Shown one piece after another: positions 29,921 to 36,319 of a DNA stretch of 50,696 nt. Within the stretch, counting starts at the first letter, position 1. Every line of letters begins with the position of its first letter. A model generated the notes under the pieces. The model was not told the DNA's origin, did not search any database, and saw nothing but the letters and a program-made list of their open reading frames with translations. The DNA lies in NCBI RefSeq assembly GCF_021991835.1, contig NZ_JAHDAU010000013.1, forward strand, positions 1-50,696, given 5' to 3'. The position numbers and the translations under genes are program-made. This DNA comes from Polaribacter sargassicola (GTDB lineage: Bacteria > Bacteroidota > Bacteroidia > Flavobacteriales > Flavobacteriaceae).

Positions 29921-30574
29921 ATGAACAAACTAAATAAAATTAATATAGTACTGGTAGATGATCATAAACTATTAAGAGATGGTTTAAAAAACATAATAGA
30001 ACAAAAATCTAATTTACATATAATTGGTGAAGCCTCAGACGGTAGAGAAGCAATAAAAATTTGCTCTAAACTAACACCAGATGTTCTTATTATAGATGTT
30101 GCAATGCCTGGTTTAAATGGTATACAAGCTACAGAACAAATTCATAAAATTAATCCTGATATAAAAATAATAGGGCTTTCTATGCACTCTAGTAAGCCAT
30201 TTATACAAGGTATGTTTAAAGCTGGTGCTTTTGGTTATTTGTTAAAAGATGGAGATTCTGATGAGTTAATTACAGCAATAATTTCTGTAGTACAAAACAA
30301 GAAATATTTATCAAAAGAAATAAATCAAGACTTTTTATCTTTATTAAAAAAAGGAGAATCTTTAGAAAAAGCTAAATTAACAACAAGAGAAAAAGAAGTT
30401 TTACAATTAATCTCTGAAGGTAATTCTTCTAAAGAAATTGGAGATATTTTATTTTTAAGCTCTAAAACTGTTGATGTTCACAGAAATAATATTATGAAAA
30501 AAATTGATTTATATACTATTTCTGAATTGACAAAATATGCAATACAACAAGGAATAACATCTTTAGACTTATAA
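29921..30574 (+). CDS. NarL/FixJ-family response regulator
   Basis: A 217-residue regulator with an N-terminal receiver (NIVLVDDHKLLRDGL with an acidic pair, VLIIDVAMPG with the phosphorylated Asp59, and the conserved Lys in GYLLKDG). The C-terminal LuxR-type helix-turn-helix is LTTREKEVLQLISEGNSSKEIGDILFLSSKTVDVHRNNIMKKI, about residues 154-200. It starts 3 bp after the giant PAS kinase, its obvious cognate. The first stem-loop of the six-unit repeat array begins 2 bp after its stop codon. The regulator may therefore control, or be affected by antisense transcription from, that array. Confidence 0.95.
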   Translation: MNKLNKINIVLVDDHKLLRDGLKNIIEQKSNLHIIGEASDGREAIKICSKLTPDVLIIDVAMPGLNGIQATEQIHKINPDIKIIGLSMHSSKPFIQGMFKAGAFGYLLKDGDSDELITAIISVVQNKKYLSKEINQDFLSLLKKGESLEKAKLTTREKEVLQLISEGNSSKEIGDILFLSSKTVDVHRNNIMKKIDLYTISELTKYAIQQGITSLDL

Positions 30575-30664
30575 AAAAAGTCAAACTTCGGGGGACAAGT
30601 TTGACTTTTAAAAAAAATTTTACTCTAAAAAACTAACTAAAAATAACCTCTACTTTATTTCTAT
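30573..30664 (-). ncRNA. Predicted small RNA, copy 1 of 6
   Basis: Box TATCTTTG (minus strand, 30676-30669) has TTTG 16 bp upstream of it. The RNA would start near 30664 and end at stem-loop 30576-30609 plus a 7-T tract. Its stem has a T-A pair where most copies have C-G (AAAAGTCAAACTT with AAGTTTGACTTTT), a compensated change. The second C-rich motif found in copies 2, 4, 5 and 6 is absent. Its 3' end overlaps the regulator's stop codon region, so the stem may also end the regulator's transcript. Ends are estimates. Confidence 0.45.
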
Positions 30665-30779
30665 ACTCCAAAGATATAACTTAAGTTAACTACAAAGTAT
30701 AAGCAATTTTCTTAATCTTTAGGTTTTTAAAAAATCAATAGAATTTTACACTTAAATAAAAGCCTTAAACTGTTTTTTA

Positions 30780-30875
30780 AAAAACAAAAGCCAAACTTCG
30801 GGGGACAAGTTTGGCTTTTATATAAACTATTTATTCTAGGGGAACAAATTATAATAATCTCTACTTTATTTCTAT
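30780..30875 (-). ncRNA. Predicted small RNA, copy 2 of 6
   Basis: TATCTTTG on the minus strand at 30887-30880 and the terminator-like stem-loop at 30786-30819 (AAAAGCCAAACTT pairs fully with AAGTTTGGCTTTT) bound a transcript of about 96 nt. On the minus strand the stem is followed by TTTTGTTTTTT; on the plus strand only by TTTTATAT. The RNA carries two C-rich motifs, TTTGTTCCCC in the leader and TTGTCCCCC in the loop. The -33 element is a poor match (TTTA). Confidence 0.45.
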
Positions 30876-30990
30876 ACCTCAAAGATATAATTAAAGGCAA
30901 TGTTAAAGTATAAGCAATTCTCTTAATTTATAAATTCTTAAAAAAAAAACAGAAAAATTTATACTAAAAATAAAACCTTAAACTGTTTTA

Positions 30991-31090
30991 AAAAAACAAA
31001 AGCCAAACTTCGGGGGACAAGCTTGACTTTTATAAAAACTAGTTTACTCTAAGTAAAACTAACTAAAAATAACCTCTACTTTATTTCTAC
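30991..31090 (-). ncRNA. Predicted small RNA, copy 3 of 6
   Basis: Box TATCTTTG at 31102-31095 (minus), with TTTG 16 bp upstream. Stem-loop at 30998-31031. Two arm substitutions relative to copy 2 give A-C mismatches on the plus strand but G-U pairs in the minus-strand RNA, so only the minus-strand transcript keeps the 13-bp stem. The loop is GTCCCCCG as in most copies; the leader C-rich motif is missing. Confidence 0.47.
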
Positions 31091-31205
31091 ACTTCAAAGA
31101 TATAACTTAAGCTAACTACAAATTATAAGCAATTTTCTTAATCTTTAAATTTTTAAAAAATCAATAGAATTTTACACTTAAATAAAAGCCTTAAACTGTT
31201 TTTTA

Positions 31206-31301
31206 AAAAACAAAAGCCAAACTTCGGGGGACAAGTTTGGCTTTTATATAAACTATTTATTCTAGGGGAACAAATTATAATAATCTCTACTTTATTTCTA
31301 T
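31206..31301 (-). ncRNA. Predicted small RNA, copy 4 of 6
   Basis: Nearly identical to copy 2. Box TATCTTTG is at 31313-31306 (minus) and the stem-loop at 31212-31245, with a G followed by Ts after the stem. Both C-rich motifs are present. The near identity with copies 2 and 5 suggests recent unequal crossing-over. Confidence 0.45.
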
Positions 31302-31414
31302 ACCTCAAAGATATAATTAAAGGCAATGTTAAAGTATAAGCAATTCTCTTAATCTTTAGGTTTTTAAAAAATCAATAGAATTTTACACTTAAATAAAAGC
31401 CCTCAACTGTTTTA

Positions 31415-31512
31415 AAAAAACAAAAGCCAAACTTCGGGGGACAAGTTTGGCTTTTATATAAACTATTTATTCTAAGGGGAACAAATTATAATAATCTCTA
31501 CTTTATTTCTAT
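31415..31512 (-). ncRNA. Predicted small RNA, copy 5 of 6
   Basis: Box TATCTTTG is at 31524-31517 (minus) and the stem-loop at 31422-31455. Sequence is as in copies 2 and 4 except one extra base before the leader C-rich motif (CTAAGGGGAAC on the plus strand instead of CTAGGGGAAC). Confidence 0.45.
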
Positions 31513-31627
31513 ACCTCAAAGATATAATTAAAGGCAATGTTAAAGTATAAGCAATTCTCTTAATCTTTAGGTTTTTAAAAAATCAATAGAATTTTACACT
31601 TAAATAAAAGCCCTCAACTGTTTTAAA

Positions 31628-31727
31628 AAAAAACAAAAGCCAAACTTTTGAGGGATAAGTTCGGCTTTTATAAAAAACTAGTTTATTTTGAGGGAACTAA
31701 CTAAAATAACCTTAACTCTATTTCTAT
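31628..31727 (-). ncRNA. Predicted small RNA, copy 6 of 6 (most diverged)
   Basis: The box is TATTTTTG (31739-31732, minus), still fitting TAnnTTTG. The stem-loop at 31635-31669 has one arm change, giving an A-C mismatch on the plus strand but a G-U pair in the minus-strand RNA. The loop is TTGAGGGAT on the plus strand instead of CGGGGGAC. The leader motif has changed in the same way, so TTTTGAGGGA occurs twice in this unit, at about 31687 and 31646. Matching change of both motifs suggests both read the same target. Confidence 0.45.
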
Positions 31728-31881
31728 GCCTCAAAAATATAATTAAAGCCAGAGTGAAAGTATAAGCAATTCTCTTAATTAATAAACCAATAAAATTAAT
31801 TAAGCAAATTGCTTAGAGCATTAATAATATAGTTTAATTAATTTCGAATCAACAAATTATGTTAATCTAGACCTAGATATT

Positions 31882-32244
31882 TTGAAAGCAGAATTAAAAG
31901 ACTTACTAATAGTAGAAGATAATGCTTATATTGGTAATAGTATACTTAATTCTGTCAAAGAAATTGATAGTGTTAGAAATATCCATTTAACCGACTCTAT
32001 ACAAGAAGCCATTTCTTTGACAAATAAATTAAATTTTAATTTAATTGTATTAGATTTAAGTTTACCCGATGGAAATGGTTTAGAATTATTAAAATTATTT
32101 CGAGAAAAAGAAAAAAAGAAAATCTTAGTTTTTTCTACAAGTACAAATTTAAAACAAGTTTGTTTAAAATACGGAGCTTACGATTTTTTTGATAAAGCCA
32201 ATGATTTTGATAAATTAATTGAAACAATTAAAGTAATCAATTAA
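31882..32244 (+). CDS. Single-domain response regulator (receiver only)
   Basis: A 120-residue stand-alone receiver: DLLIVEDNAYIG with the acidic pair Glu12-Asp13, LIVLDLSLPDGNG with the phosphorylated Asp58, VFSTS with the conserved Ser/Thr, and FFDKAND with the Lys. There is no output domain, so it would act by protein contact or as a phosphate relay. No ATG fits; the upstream ATG at 31859 is out of frame and soon stopped. TTG at 31882 is therefore the likely start. It lies directly behind the small-RNA array and close to the giant PAS kinase, with which it may exchange phosphate (inference). Confidence 0.87.
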   Translation: MKAELKDLLIVEDNAYIGNSILNSVKEIDSVRNIHLTDSIQEAISLTNKLNFNLIVLDLSLPDGNGLELLKLFREKEKKKILVFSTSTNLKQVCLKYGAYDFFDKANDFDKLIETIKVIN

Positions 32245-32467
32245 CCCTCCTTCTAGTTTTCAAAAAACATTAATTACTCCTACTCTATCCATAATTATTA
32301 AAACCAATCTTCTTTAAAATAAATTTAATTCTGATAAATTATTTTAATGTAATGCAATCAAAAACATTACAAAGTATATTTTTTAATTTATCACTTAAAA
32401 AATTAAGTTTTTAGATTAAATTTACCTTTTTTTTATTTTATCTGACACTATTTATTATTCAACAAAT

Positions 32468-32908
32468 ATGAAAATACATATTATTAAATCAGAAGATATT
32501 TTATCTATAATTCCTCTTTTAACAAAATTAAACTCAAAAACACCACAAGCTACACTTAAAGAAAGGGTTTTAGAAATGTCTAAATATACTAATTATGAAT
32601 GTGTCGGTTTATATATTGATAATCAACTAGCGGGTATTTGCGGTCTTTGGTATTCTACAAGGCACTATATTGGCAAAACTGTAGAACCAGATCATGTTAT
32701 TATTGATGAATCTTTAAGAGGAAAAAAAATAGGAAATCAATTTTTTAACTGGATAGACAATCACGTAAAAAATAAAGGGTGTGAAGCTATAGAATTAAAC
32801 ACTTATTCTGGCAACACAAAATCGCATAAATTCTACTACAACCAAGGTTATGATATATATGGATTTCACTTTTTAAAGGTTTTACGAGACGACAAAAAAT
32901 TTTATTAA
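32468..32908 (+). CDS. GNAT-family N-acetyltransferase
   Basis: A 146-residue cytoplasmic enzyme that transfers an acetyl group from acetyl-CoA to an unknown amine. The GNAT core is visible: GLYIDNQLAGICGLWYSTR (strands 2-3), HVIIDESLRGKKIGNQFFNWIDNHV with the acetyl-CoA-binding loop RGKKIG, and AIELNTYSGNTKSHKFYYNQGYDIYGFHFLKVL at the C terminus. Length is typical for a single-domain member. The 223-bp upstream gap contains nothing recognised. The promoter of tRNA-Gly lies 18 bp downstream of its stop. Confidence 0.9.
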   Translation: MKIHIIKSEDILSIIPLLTKLNSKTPQATLKERVLEMSKYTNYECVGLYIDNQLAGICGLWYSTRHYIGKTVEPDHVIIDESLRGKKIGNQFFNWIDNHVKNKGCEAIELNTYSGNTKSHKFYYNQGYDIYGFHFLKVLRDDKKFY

Positions 32909-32926
32909 TTTTTTTTTGATAAAAAG

Positions 32927-32956
32927 TTGTACAACTAAAAAATGTTTGTATATTTG
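32927..32956 (+). promoter_or_regulatory. Bacteroidota-type promoter of tRNA-Gly
   Basis: TTG at 32927-32929, a 19-bp spacer and TATATTTG at 32949-32956 match the TTG / TAnnTTTG consensus exactly. The box ends 18 bp before the tRNA. It serves as the reference promoter for judging the weaker candidates in this window. Confidence 0.85.
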
Positions 32957-32974
32957 CAACCGCTTACCAAAAAC

Positions 32975-33047
32975 GCGAAAGTAGCTCAGTTGGTAGAGCG
33001 TCAGCCTTCCAAGCTGAATGTCGCCAGTTCGAACCTGGTCTTTCGCT
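32975..33047 (+). tRNA. tRNA-Gly (anticodon UCC)
   Basis: A 73-nt cloverleaf. Acceptor GCGAAAG pairs with CTTTCGC plus discriminator T, and the D arm is GCTCAGTTGGTAGAGC. The anticodon stem TCAGC/GCTGA encloses CTTCCAA (anticodon TCC), and the T arm is CCAGTTCGAACCTGG. The 3' CCA is not encoded. It stands alone with its own promoter and terminator. Confidence 0.97.
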
Positions 33048-33048
33048 C

Positions 33049-33085
33049 AAAAGACTTCATAATTAAATTATGAAGTCTTTTTTTT
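33049..33085 (+). terminator. Intrinsic terminator of tRNA-Gly
   Basis: A perfect 15-bp stem (33049-33063 with 33067-33081), loop TAA and eight Ts at 33078-33085. It begins two bases after the tRNA. Confidence 0.93.
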
Positions 33086-33134
33086 GTTAGAAACTTTACA
33101 AGAAAAACAAATATTTTTATCCTCTATTTTATTT

Positions 33135-33791
33135 TTATATTTTTTTTAGTTTATCACCAAAGACCAATAAAAGGATGATTAATAAACCTAAAGAAATTAC
33201 TAAGATTTTATTAGAAATAAATAATGATGGATTTAGTAATAAAGTTATAACAAAACCACCTATAGCACCTCCTAAATGTGCAGAATGACCAACATTACCT
33301 AATTGCTTTTTCATACCATATATAGAGTATAATAAATAACCAATACCAAAAACAAAACCAGGTATAGGTATAGGAATAAAGTATAAAAACAACTCCATTT
33401 CTGGATATAAAAGTATTGCTGAGTAGATAATACCAGAAACAGCACCAGAAGCACCTACAGCACTATAATAAGGTTCGTTTTTATGATATTGTAAAGTGTA
33501 CAAACTACCAGCTAACAAGCTAGCAAAATAAACAATTAAAAAATTAGGAATCCCTAAAAAGCCAACTACAATACCTCCAAAAAGATATAAAGCATACATA
33601 TTAAAACCAAGATGCAGCCAATCTACATGTAAAAAACCAGATGTTAGTGTTCTAATTTTTTCTCCTGCTAAAATTTTACCTACCTGAAATTTATATTTAT
33701 CTAAAAAAGAATAATCATTAAATCCTTTTATAGAAACAATAACATTAGCAATAATAATCAGTAAAATAGCTTGGTTTATATTATTCATCAT
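33135..33791 (-). CDS. Rhomboid-family intramembrane serine protease
   Basis: A 218-residue polytopic membrane protein with about six hydrophobic segments. The rhomboid signature is complete: RTLTSGFLHVDWLHLGFNMYAL (the HxxxxHxxxNM region), AVGASGAVSG with catalytic Ser115, and GHSAHLGGAIGGF with catalytic His172. It cleaves membrane-spanning substrates inside the bilayer; the substrates are unknown. It is divergent from the acyltransferase gene and shares an 86-bp upstream region with it. A second Met follows immediately, so the exact start could be one codon later. Confidence 0.93.
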   Translation of the reverse strand: MMNNINQAILLIIIANVIVSIKGFNDYSFLDKYKFQVGKILAGEKIRTLTSGFLHVDWLHLGFNMYALYLFGGIVVGFLGIPNFLIVYFASLLAGSLYTLQYHKNEPYYSAVGASGAVSGIIYSAILLYPEMELFLYFIPIPIPGFVFGIGYLLYSIYGMKKQLGNVGHSAHLGGAIGGFVITLLLNPSLFISNKILVISLGLLIILLLVFGDKLKKI

Positions 33792-33827
33792 TCAACAAAC
33801 ATAATAAAATCTAACAACCTAATACTA

Positions 33828-33856
33828 TTTGTTATTAAATTTATATACGATATTTG
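33828..33856 (+). promoter_or_regulatory. Promoter candidate for the LpxL-like gene
   Basis: TTTG at 33828-33831, a 17-bp spacer and GATATTTG at 33849-33856 (one base off TAnnTTTG). A possible TTG start at 33854 falls inside this box, which argues for the ATG at 33878. Confidence 0.5.
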
Positions 33857-33877
33857 TATTTTAAAAAAACACTTTTT

Positions 33878-34771
33878 ATGCATTTAATAATTTTTACTCT
33901 TATATATCCGTTTATATGGTTAATTTCTAAACTTCCTATGAGAGTATTATATTTTTTTTCTGATGTTTTTTACATCTTAAACTACTACATTATAGGTTAC
34001 CGAAAAAAAGTGGTTTTAAACAACTTAAAACTCTCTTTTCCTGATAAAAGTGATCAAGAAATAAAAAAAATTAGCAAAGGTTTCTTTAAACATTTAACCG
34101 ATTTTATTGTAGAGAGTATTAAAACTTTTACAATTTCTGAGAAAGAAATATCTAAAAGAATAAAATATAAAAACATAGATTTATTAGAAAATGTAGCAAA
34201 AAACGGAAAAAGTATTGCCTTAGTTGGTATTCATCAAGCAAATTGGGAATGGCTTACAGGCTTACCTTTACATATAAAAAATCCTGATTTTTATGCTGCT
34301 TACACCAAAGTAGAAAACAAACATTTTGAAAAAGTAGTTAAAATGTCTCGCTCTAAATTTGGCGGAACTTTATACAGAACTTCAGATACTATTAGAAATC
34401 TTCACAGAAATTTTGTAAATAAAAAACAAGGAATTTATATTCTTTTAAGCGATCAATCTCCGTTACTAAGTAAAACTCAATATTGGGCAAATTTTATGGG
34501 AGTTAAAGTGCCTGTACACACAGGTGCAGAAGCTTTATCTAAAAGATACGATATGTCTTTTGTTTATTGGACTTCTAGAAAAATTAAAAGAGGTTATTAT
34601 GAAATTGAGTTTGAATTGATAACAGAAAACCCTAAAGAATACAAAAATTACGAGCTTACAGACAAGTTTTTAGAAATAACAGAAAGGAATATAAGAAATC
34701 AACCAGAAGTATATTTATGGTCTCATAAACGCTTTAAACATAGAAATAAAGTACCAAAAGAGTTTTTATAA
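33878..34771 (+). CDS. LpxL/HtrB-family lipid acyltransferase
   Basis: A 297-residue inner-membrane enzyme that adds a secondary acyl chain to lipid A or a related lipid. The first 20 residues form a membrane anchor (HLIIFTLIYPFIWLISKLP). The family hallmarks are YRKKVVLNNLKLSFPDKS, then GIHQANWEW holding the catalytic His119-x4-Glu124 motif, and GIYILLSDQSPL. The C terminus PEVYLWSHKRFKHR matches the family ending. I chose the ATG at 33878 over TTG at 33854 because a promoter box overlaps the latter. The following small secreted protein begins 33 bp downstream and may be co-transcribed. Confidence 0.92.
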   Translation: MHLIIFTLIYPFIWLISKLPMRVLYFFSDVFYILNYYIIGYRKKVVLNNLKLSFPDKSDQEIKKISKGFFKHLTDFIVESIKTFTISEKEISKRIKYKNIDLLENVAKNGKSIALVGIHQANWEWLTGLPLHIKNPDFYAAYTKVENKHFEKVVKMSRSKFGGTLYRTSDTIRNLHRNFVNKKQGIYILLSDQSPLLSKTQYWANFMGVKVPVHTGAEALSKRYDMSFVYWTSRKIKRGYYEIEFELITENPKEYKNYELTDKFLEITERNIRNQPEVYLWSHKRFKHRNKVPKEFL

Positions 34772-34804
34772 TCTTATTTTATATCATTAAATTAAAACTG
34801 TAAA

Positions 34805-35392
34805 ATGAATAAACTATTTTTAACTATTATAATAAGTATTGTTACTTTTAATCTAAGTTTTAGTCAAAAATTACAAGACGGACAAATAAGATGGTCTGCC
34901 AATGAAAAATTAACTATAGACGATTTTAAAATTAAAATTAATAACGATAATAATACTGTAATTTCTAGTCAGTTTTTAATATCCTACTCTGCACAAGGAT
35001 TTGATTTTATAAAACGAAATTTAAACCAAAGAGTTGAAAATTTGTTTATAGGTAAAGCTTCTTGGATAAATACCTCTAAAATTAAAGAGTTAGATAAACA
35101 AGTAGATTTTCAACAAGTACAATTTGATTTAGCTGAAATTCAAGCAAGAAAATTTAGACAAAGACTCTTTTTAGATAAATGGAATATTACAAAAGGTTTT
35201 TCTGTTTTAGATAAAATTAGTAATGAAATAATGGCTGAATTCTCTGAAATTAGACTTAAATTAATAGAAGATACTCAAAACGGTACTAATGAAAAAGAAG
35301 TCTTAAAATGGAAAGAAAAGATAACAACTCAATTAAAAGAATTACATGAGTTTAGATATGAAAATAAAAAGAAAATAAAGCGTAAAAAATAA
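34805..35392 (+). CDS. Secreted protein of unknown function, possibly a degenerate DUF922 relative
   Basis: A 195-residue protein with a clear signal peptide (LFLTIIISIVTFNLSFSQ). The opening IRWSANEKLTIDDFKIKI and the later VQFDLAEIQARKFRQRL recall DUF922 proteins, which are putative secreted metalloproteases. In those proteins the equivalent region carries HExxH-like residues; here the matching segment reads QVDFQQVQFD and lacks them. If related, it is probably inactive. The C-terminal third is charged and helix-forming, ending in KKKIKRKK. The family link is from memory and weak. It ends at a bidirectional terminator. Confidence 0.6.
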   Translation: MNKLFLTIIISIVTFNLSFSQKLQDGQIRWSANEKLTIDDFKIKINNDNNTVISSQFLISYSAQGFDFIKRNLNQRVENLFIGKASWINTSKIKELDKQVDFQQVQFDLAEIQARKFRQRLFLDKWNITKGFSVLDKISNEIMAEFSEIRLKLIEDTQNGTNEKEVLKWKEKITTQLKELHEFRYENKKKIKRKK

Positions 35393-35439
35393 GGTTACAT
35401 TTTGTTGATTTAAATTCTCAATCAAAAAAATGTAACCTT
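35391..35439. terminator. Bidirectional terminator between convergent genes
   Basis: AAGGTTACAT (35391-35400) pairs with ATGTAACCTT (35430-35439), with a further TTGATT/AATCAA inner helix. It overlaps the stop codon of the plus-strand gene. On the minus strand it is followed by TTATTTTTT and can end the glmM transcript. Confidence 0.75.
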
Positions 35440-35463
35440 ATTTAAATTAAAAATATATAATTT

Positions 35464-36315
35464 TTATTTGTTTTTCTTTTTCCCTCCAAAAACGCTAAAC
35501 CTTCCTCCTATTAAAATATTTTTCTGAAAAAAGGTAAAGCTTTGAGAAGCGCTATCACTTTTATTTGATGTAGTTCTAATGTCAGGCATATTTATATACC
35601 CAAATTTTAAATCTGATTGAATATAAAAATATTTAAAGAAAGTTAAATCTAAACCAACTACAGCAGATGCTCCCCAACCAGAAAGGTGAAATTCATCCCA
35701 ACGTTCTTGGTTAAATAACGTTGCATTTGTTTTTGGCAACAAAATTCCTGCACCAAAACCTTCTGTAACATTAATTTGAAAATTTTTACTATTCAAACCA
35801 AATAAATGACCAATTTCATCAAATCTTCTAAACTCTACATTTACATAATTTAAACCATCTGTATGCTCAAACTGTAAAAAGTCTTCTGATAATAAAAGAT
35901 CTTGATTATTATATGTTCCATCAAAATCTGTCCCAGAATTTATAAAACCATTTGCTTTTACCGTTTGGTTTGCAACCATCACATATTTCATATGATCTAC
36001 ACCTAAAGAAATAGTATAGTTATCATTTAAAAAATAACCAATTCTGTAATTATTTTGTGGTATTGTTATTTTAGCGGGATTAAAATAATCGTTAAAATTA
36101 AAAGGAGTTTGTCTATCTTTTGCTACAACATCTTTAAGAGTAATATCATAATTGTTTCCTTTTAATCGAATATCAGAATTAGAATAACTAGCTCCATTCC
36201 AACCCCAATAAAAAAACATTTTACCTTTATAAGATATTTTATCTACTTTTTCCTCTTGAGAAAACGAGGCAATACTTATTAATAAAAACGATAAAATTAC
36301 AATTGCTTTTTTCAA
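35464..36315 (-). CDS. Outer-membrane beta-barrel protein of unknown function
   Basis: A 283-residue secreted protein with a Sec signal (AIVILSFLLISIASFSQ). The body alternates hydrophobic and polar residues with many aromatic strand ends, for example KGKMFFYWGWNGASYSNSD, YRIGYFLNDNYTISLGVDHMKYVM, GWGASAVVGLDLTFFKYFYIQSDLKFGYI and ILIGGRFSVFGG. It looks like an 8-10-stranded porin-like barrel. No specific family is recognised. It follows glmM by 4 bp in the same direction and is probably co-transcribed, though no functional link is evident. Confidence 0.75.
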   Translation of the reverse strand: MKKAIVILSFLLISIASFSQEEKVDKISYKGKMFFYWGWNGASYSNSDIRLKGNNYDITLKDVVAKDRQTPFNFNDYFNPAKITIPQNNYRIGYFLNDNYTISLGVDHMKYVMVANQTVKANGFINSGTDFDGTYNNQDLLLSEDFLQFEHTDGLNYVNVEFRRFDEIGHLFGLNSKNFQINVTEGFGAGILLPKTNATLFNQERWDEFHLSGWGASAVVGLDLTFFKYFYIQSDLKFGYINMPDIRTTSNKSDSASQSFTFFQKNILIGGRFSVFGGKKKNK

Positions 36316-36319
36316 AATA

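Larger units (their letters stand above)
30576..31780. repeat. Six-copy tandem array of 210-214-bp stem-loop units
   Basis: Stem-loops start at 30576, 30786, 30998, 31212, 31422 and 31635 (steps 210, 212, 214, 210, 213). Each unit has a 13-bp stem around a G-rich loop on the plus strand (CGGGGGAC in five copies). A spacer of about 175 bp then contains CAAAGATA (CAAAAATA in copy 6), which reads TAnnTTTG on the minus strand. Copies 2, 4 and 5 are nearly identical, indicating recent duplication; copies 1, 3 and 6 have diverged. No open reading frame of note lies inside. The array is flanked by the NarL-type regulator and a lone receiver protein. The likely meaning is a series of minus-strand small-RNA genes, listed one by one below. 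Confidence 0.93.

Noticed and set aside
30576..31669. Six plus-strand terminators stacked after the NarL-type regulator
   Set aside because: Plus-strand T-tracts are short (TTTT then A or ATAT). Arm changes break pairing on the plus strand only, and one terminator would be enough. The first stem may still serve the regulator.
30576..31780. CRISPR-like or integron attC-like array
   Set aside because: The period is about 210 bp with conserved spacers, the stem-loops are followed by T-tracts, and no cas genes, integrase or cassette genes are nearby.
32245..32467. Riboswitch or small gene between the receiver and the GNAT gene
   Set aside because: No stem, start codon or promoter of convincing quality; only AT-rich sequence.
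33854..33877. TTG start adding eight residues to the LpxL-like protein
   Set aside because: The codon lies inside a promoter -7 box, and a good ATG with a membrane anchor follows at 33878.
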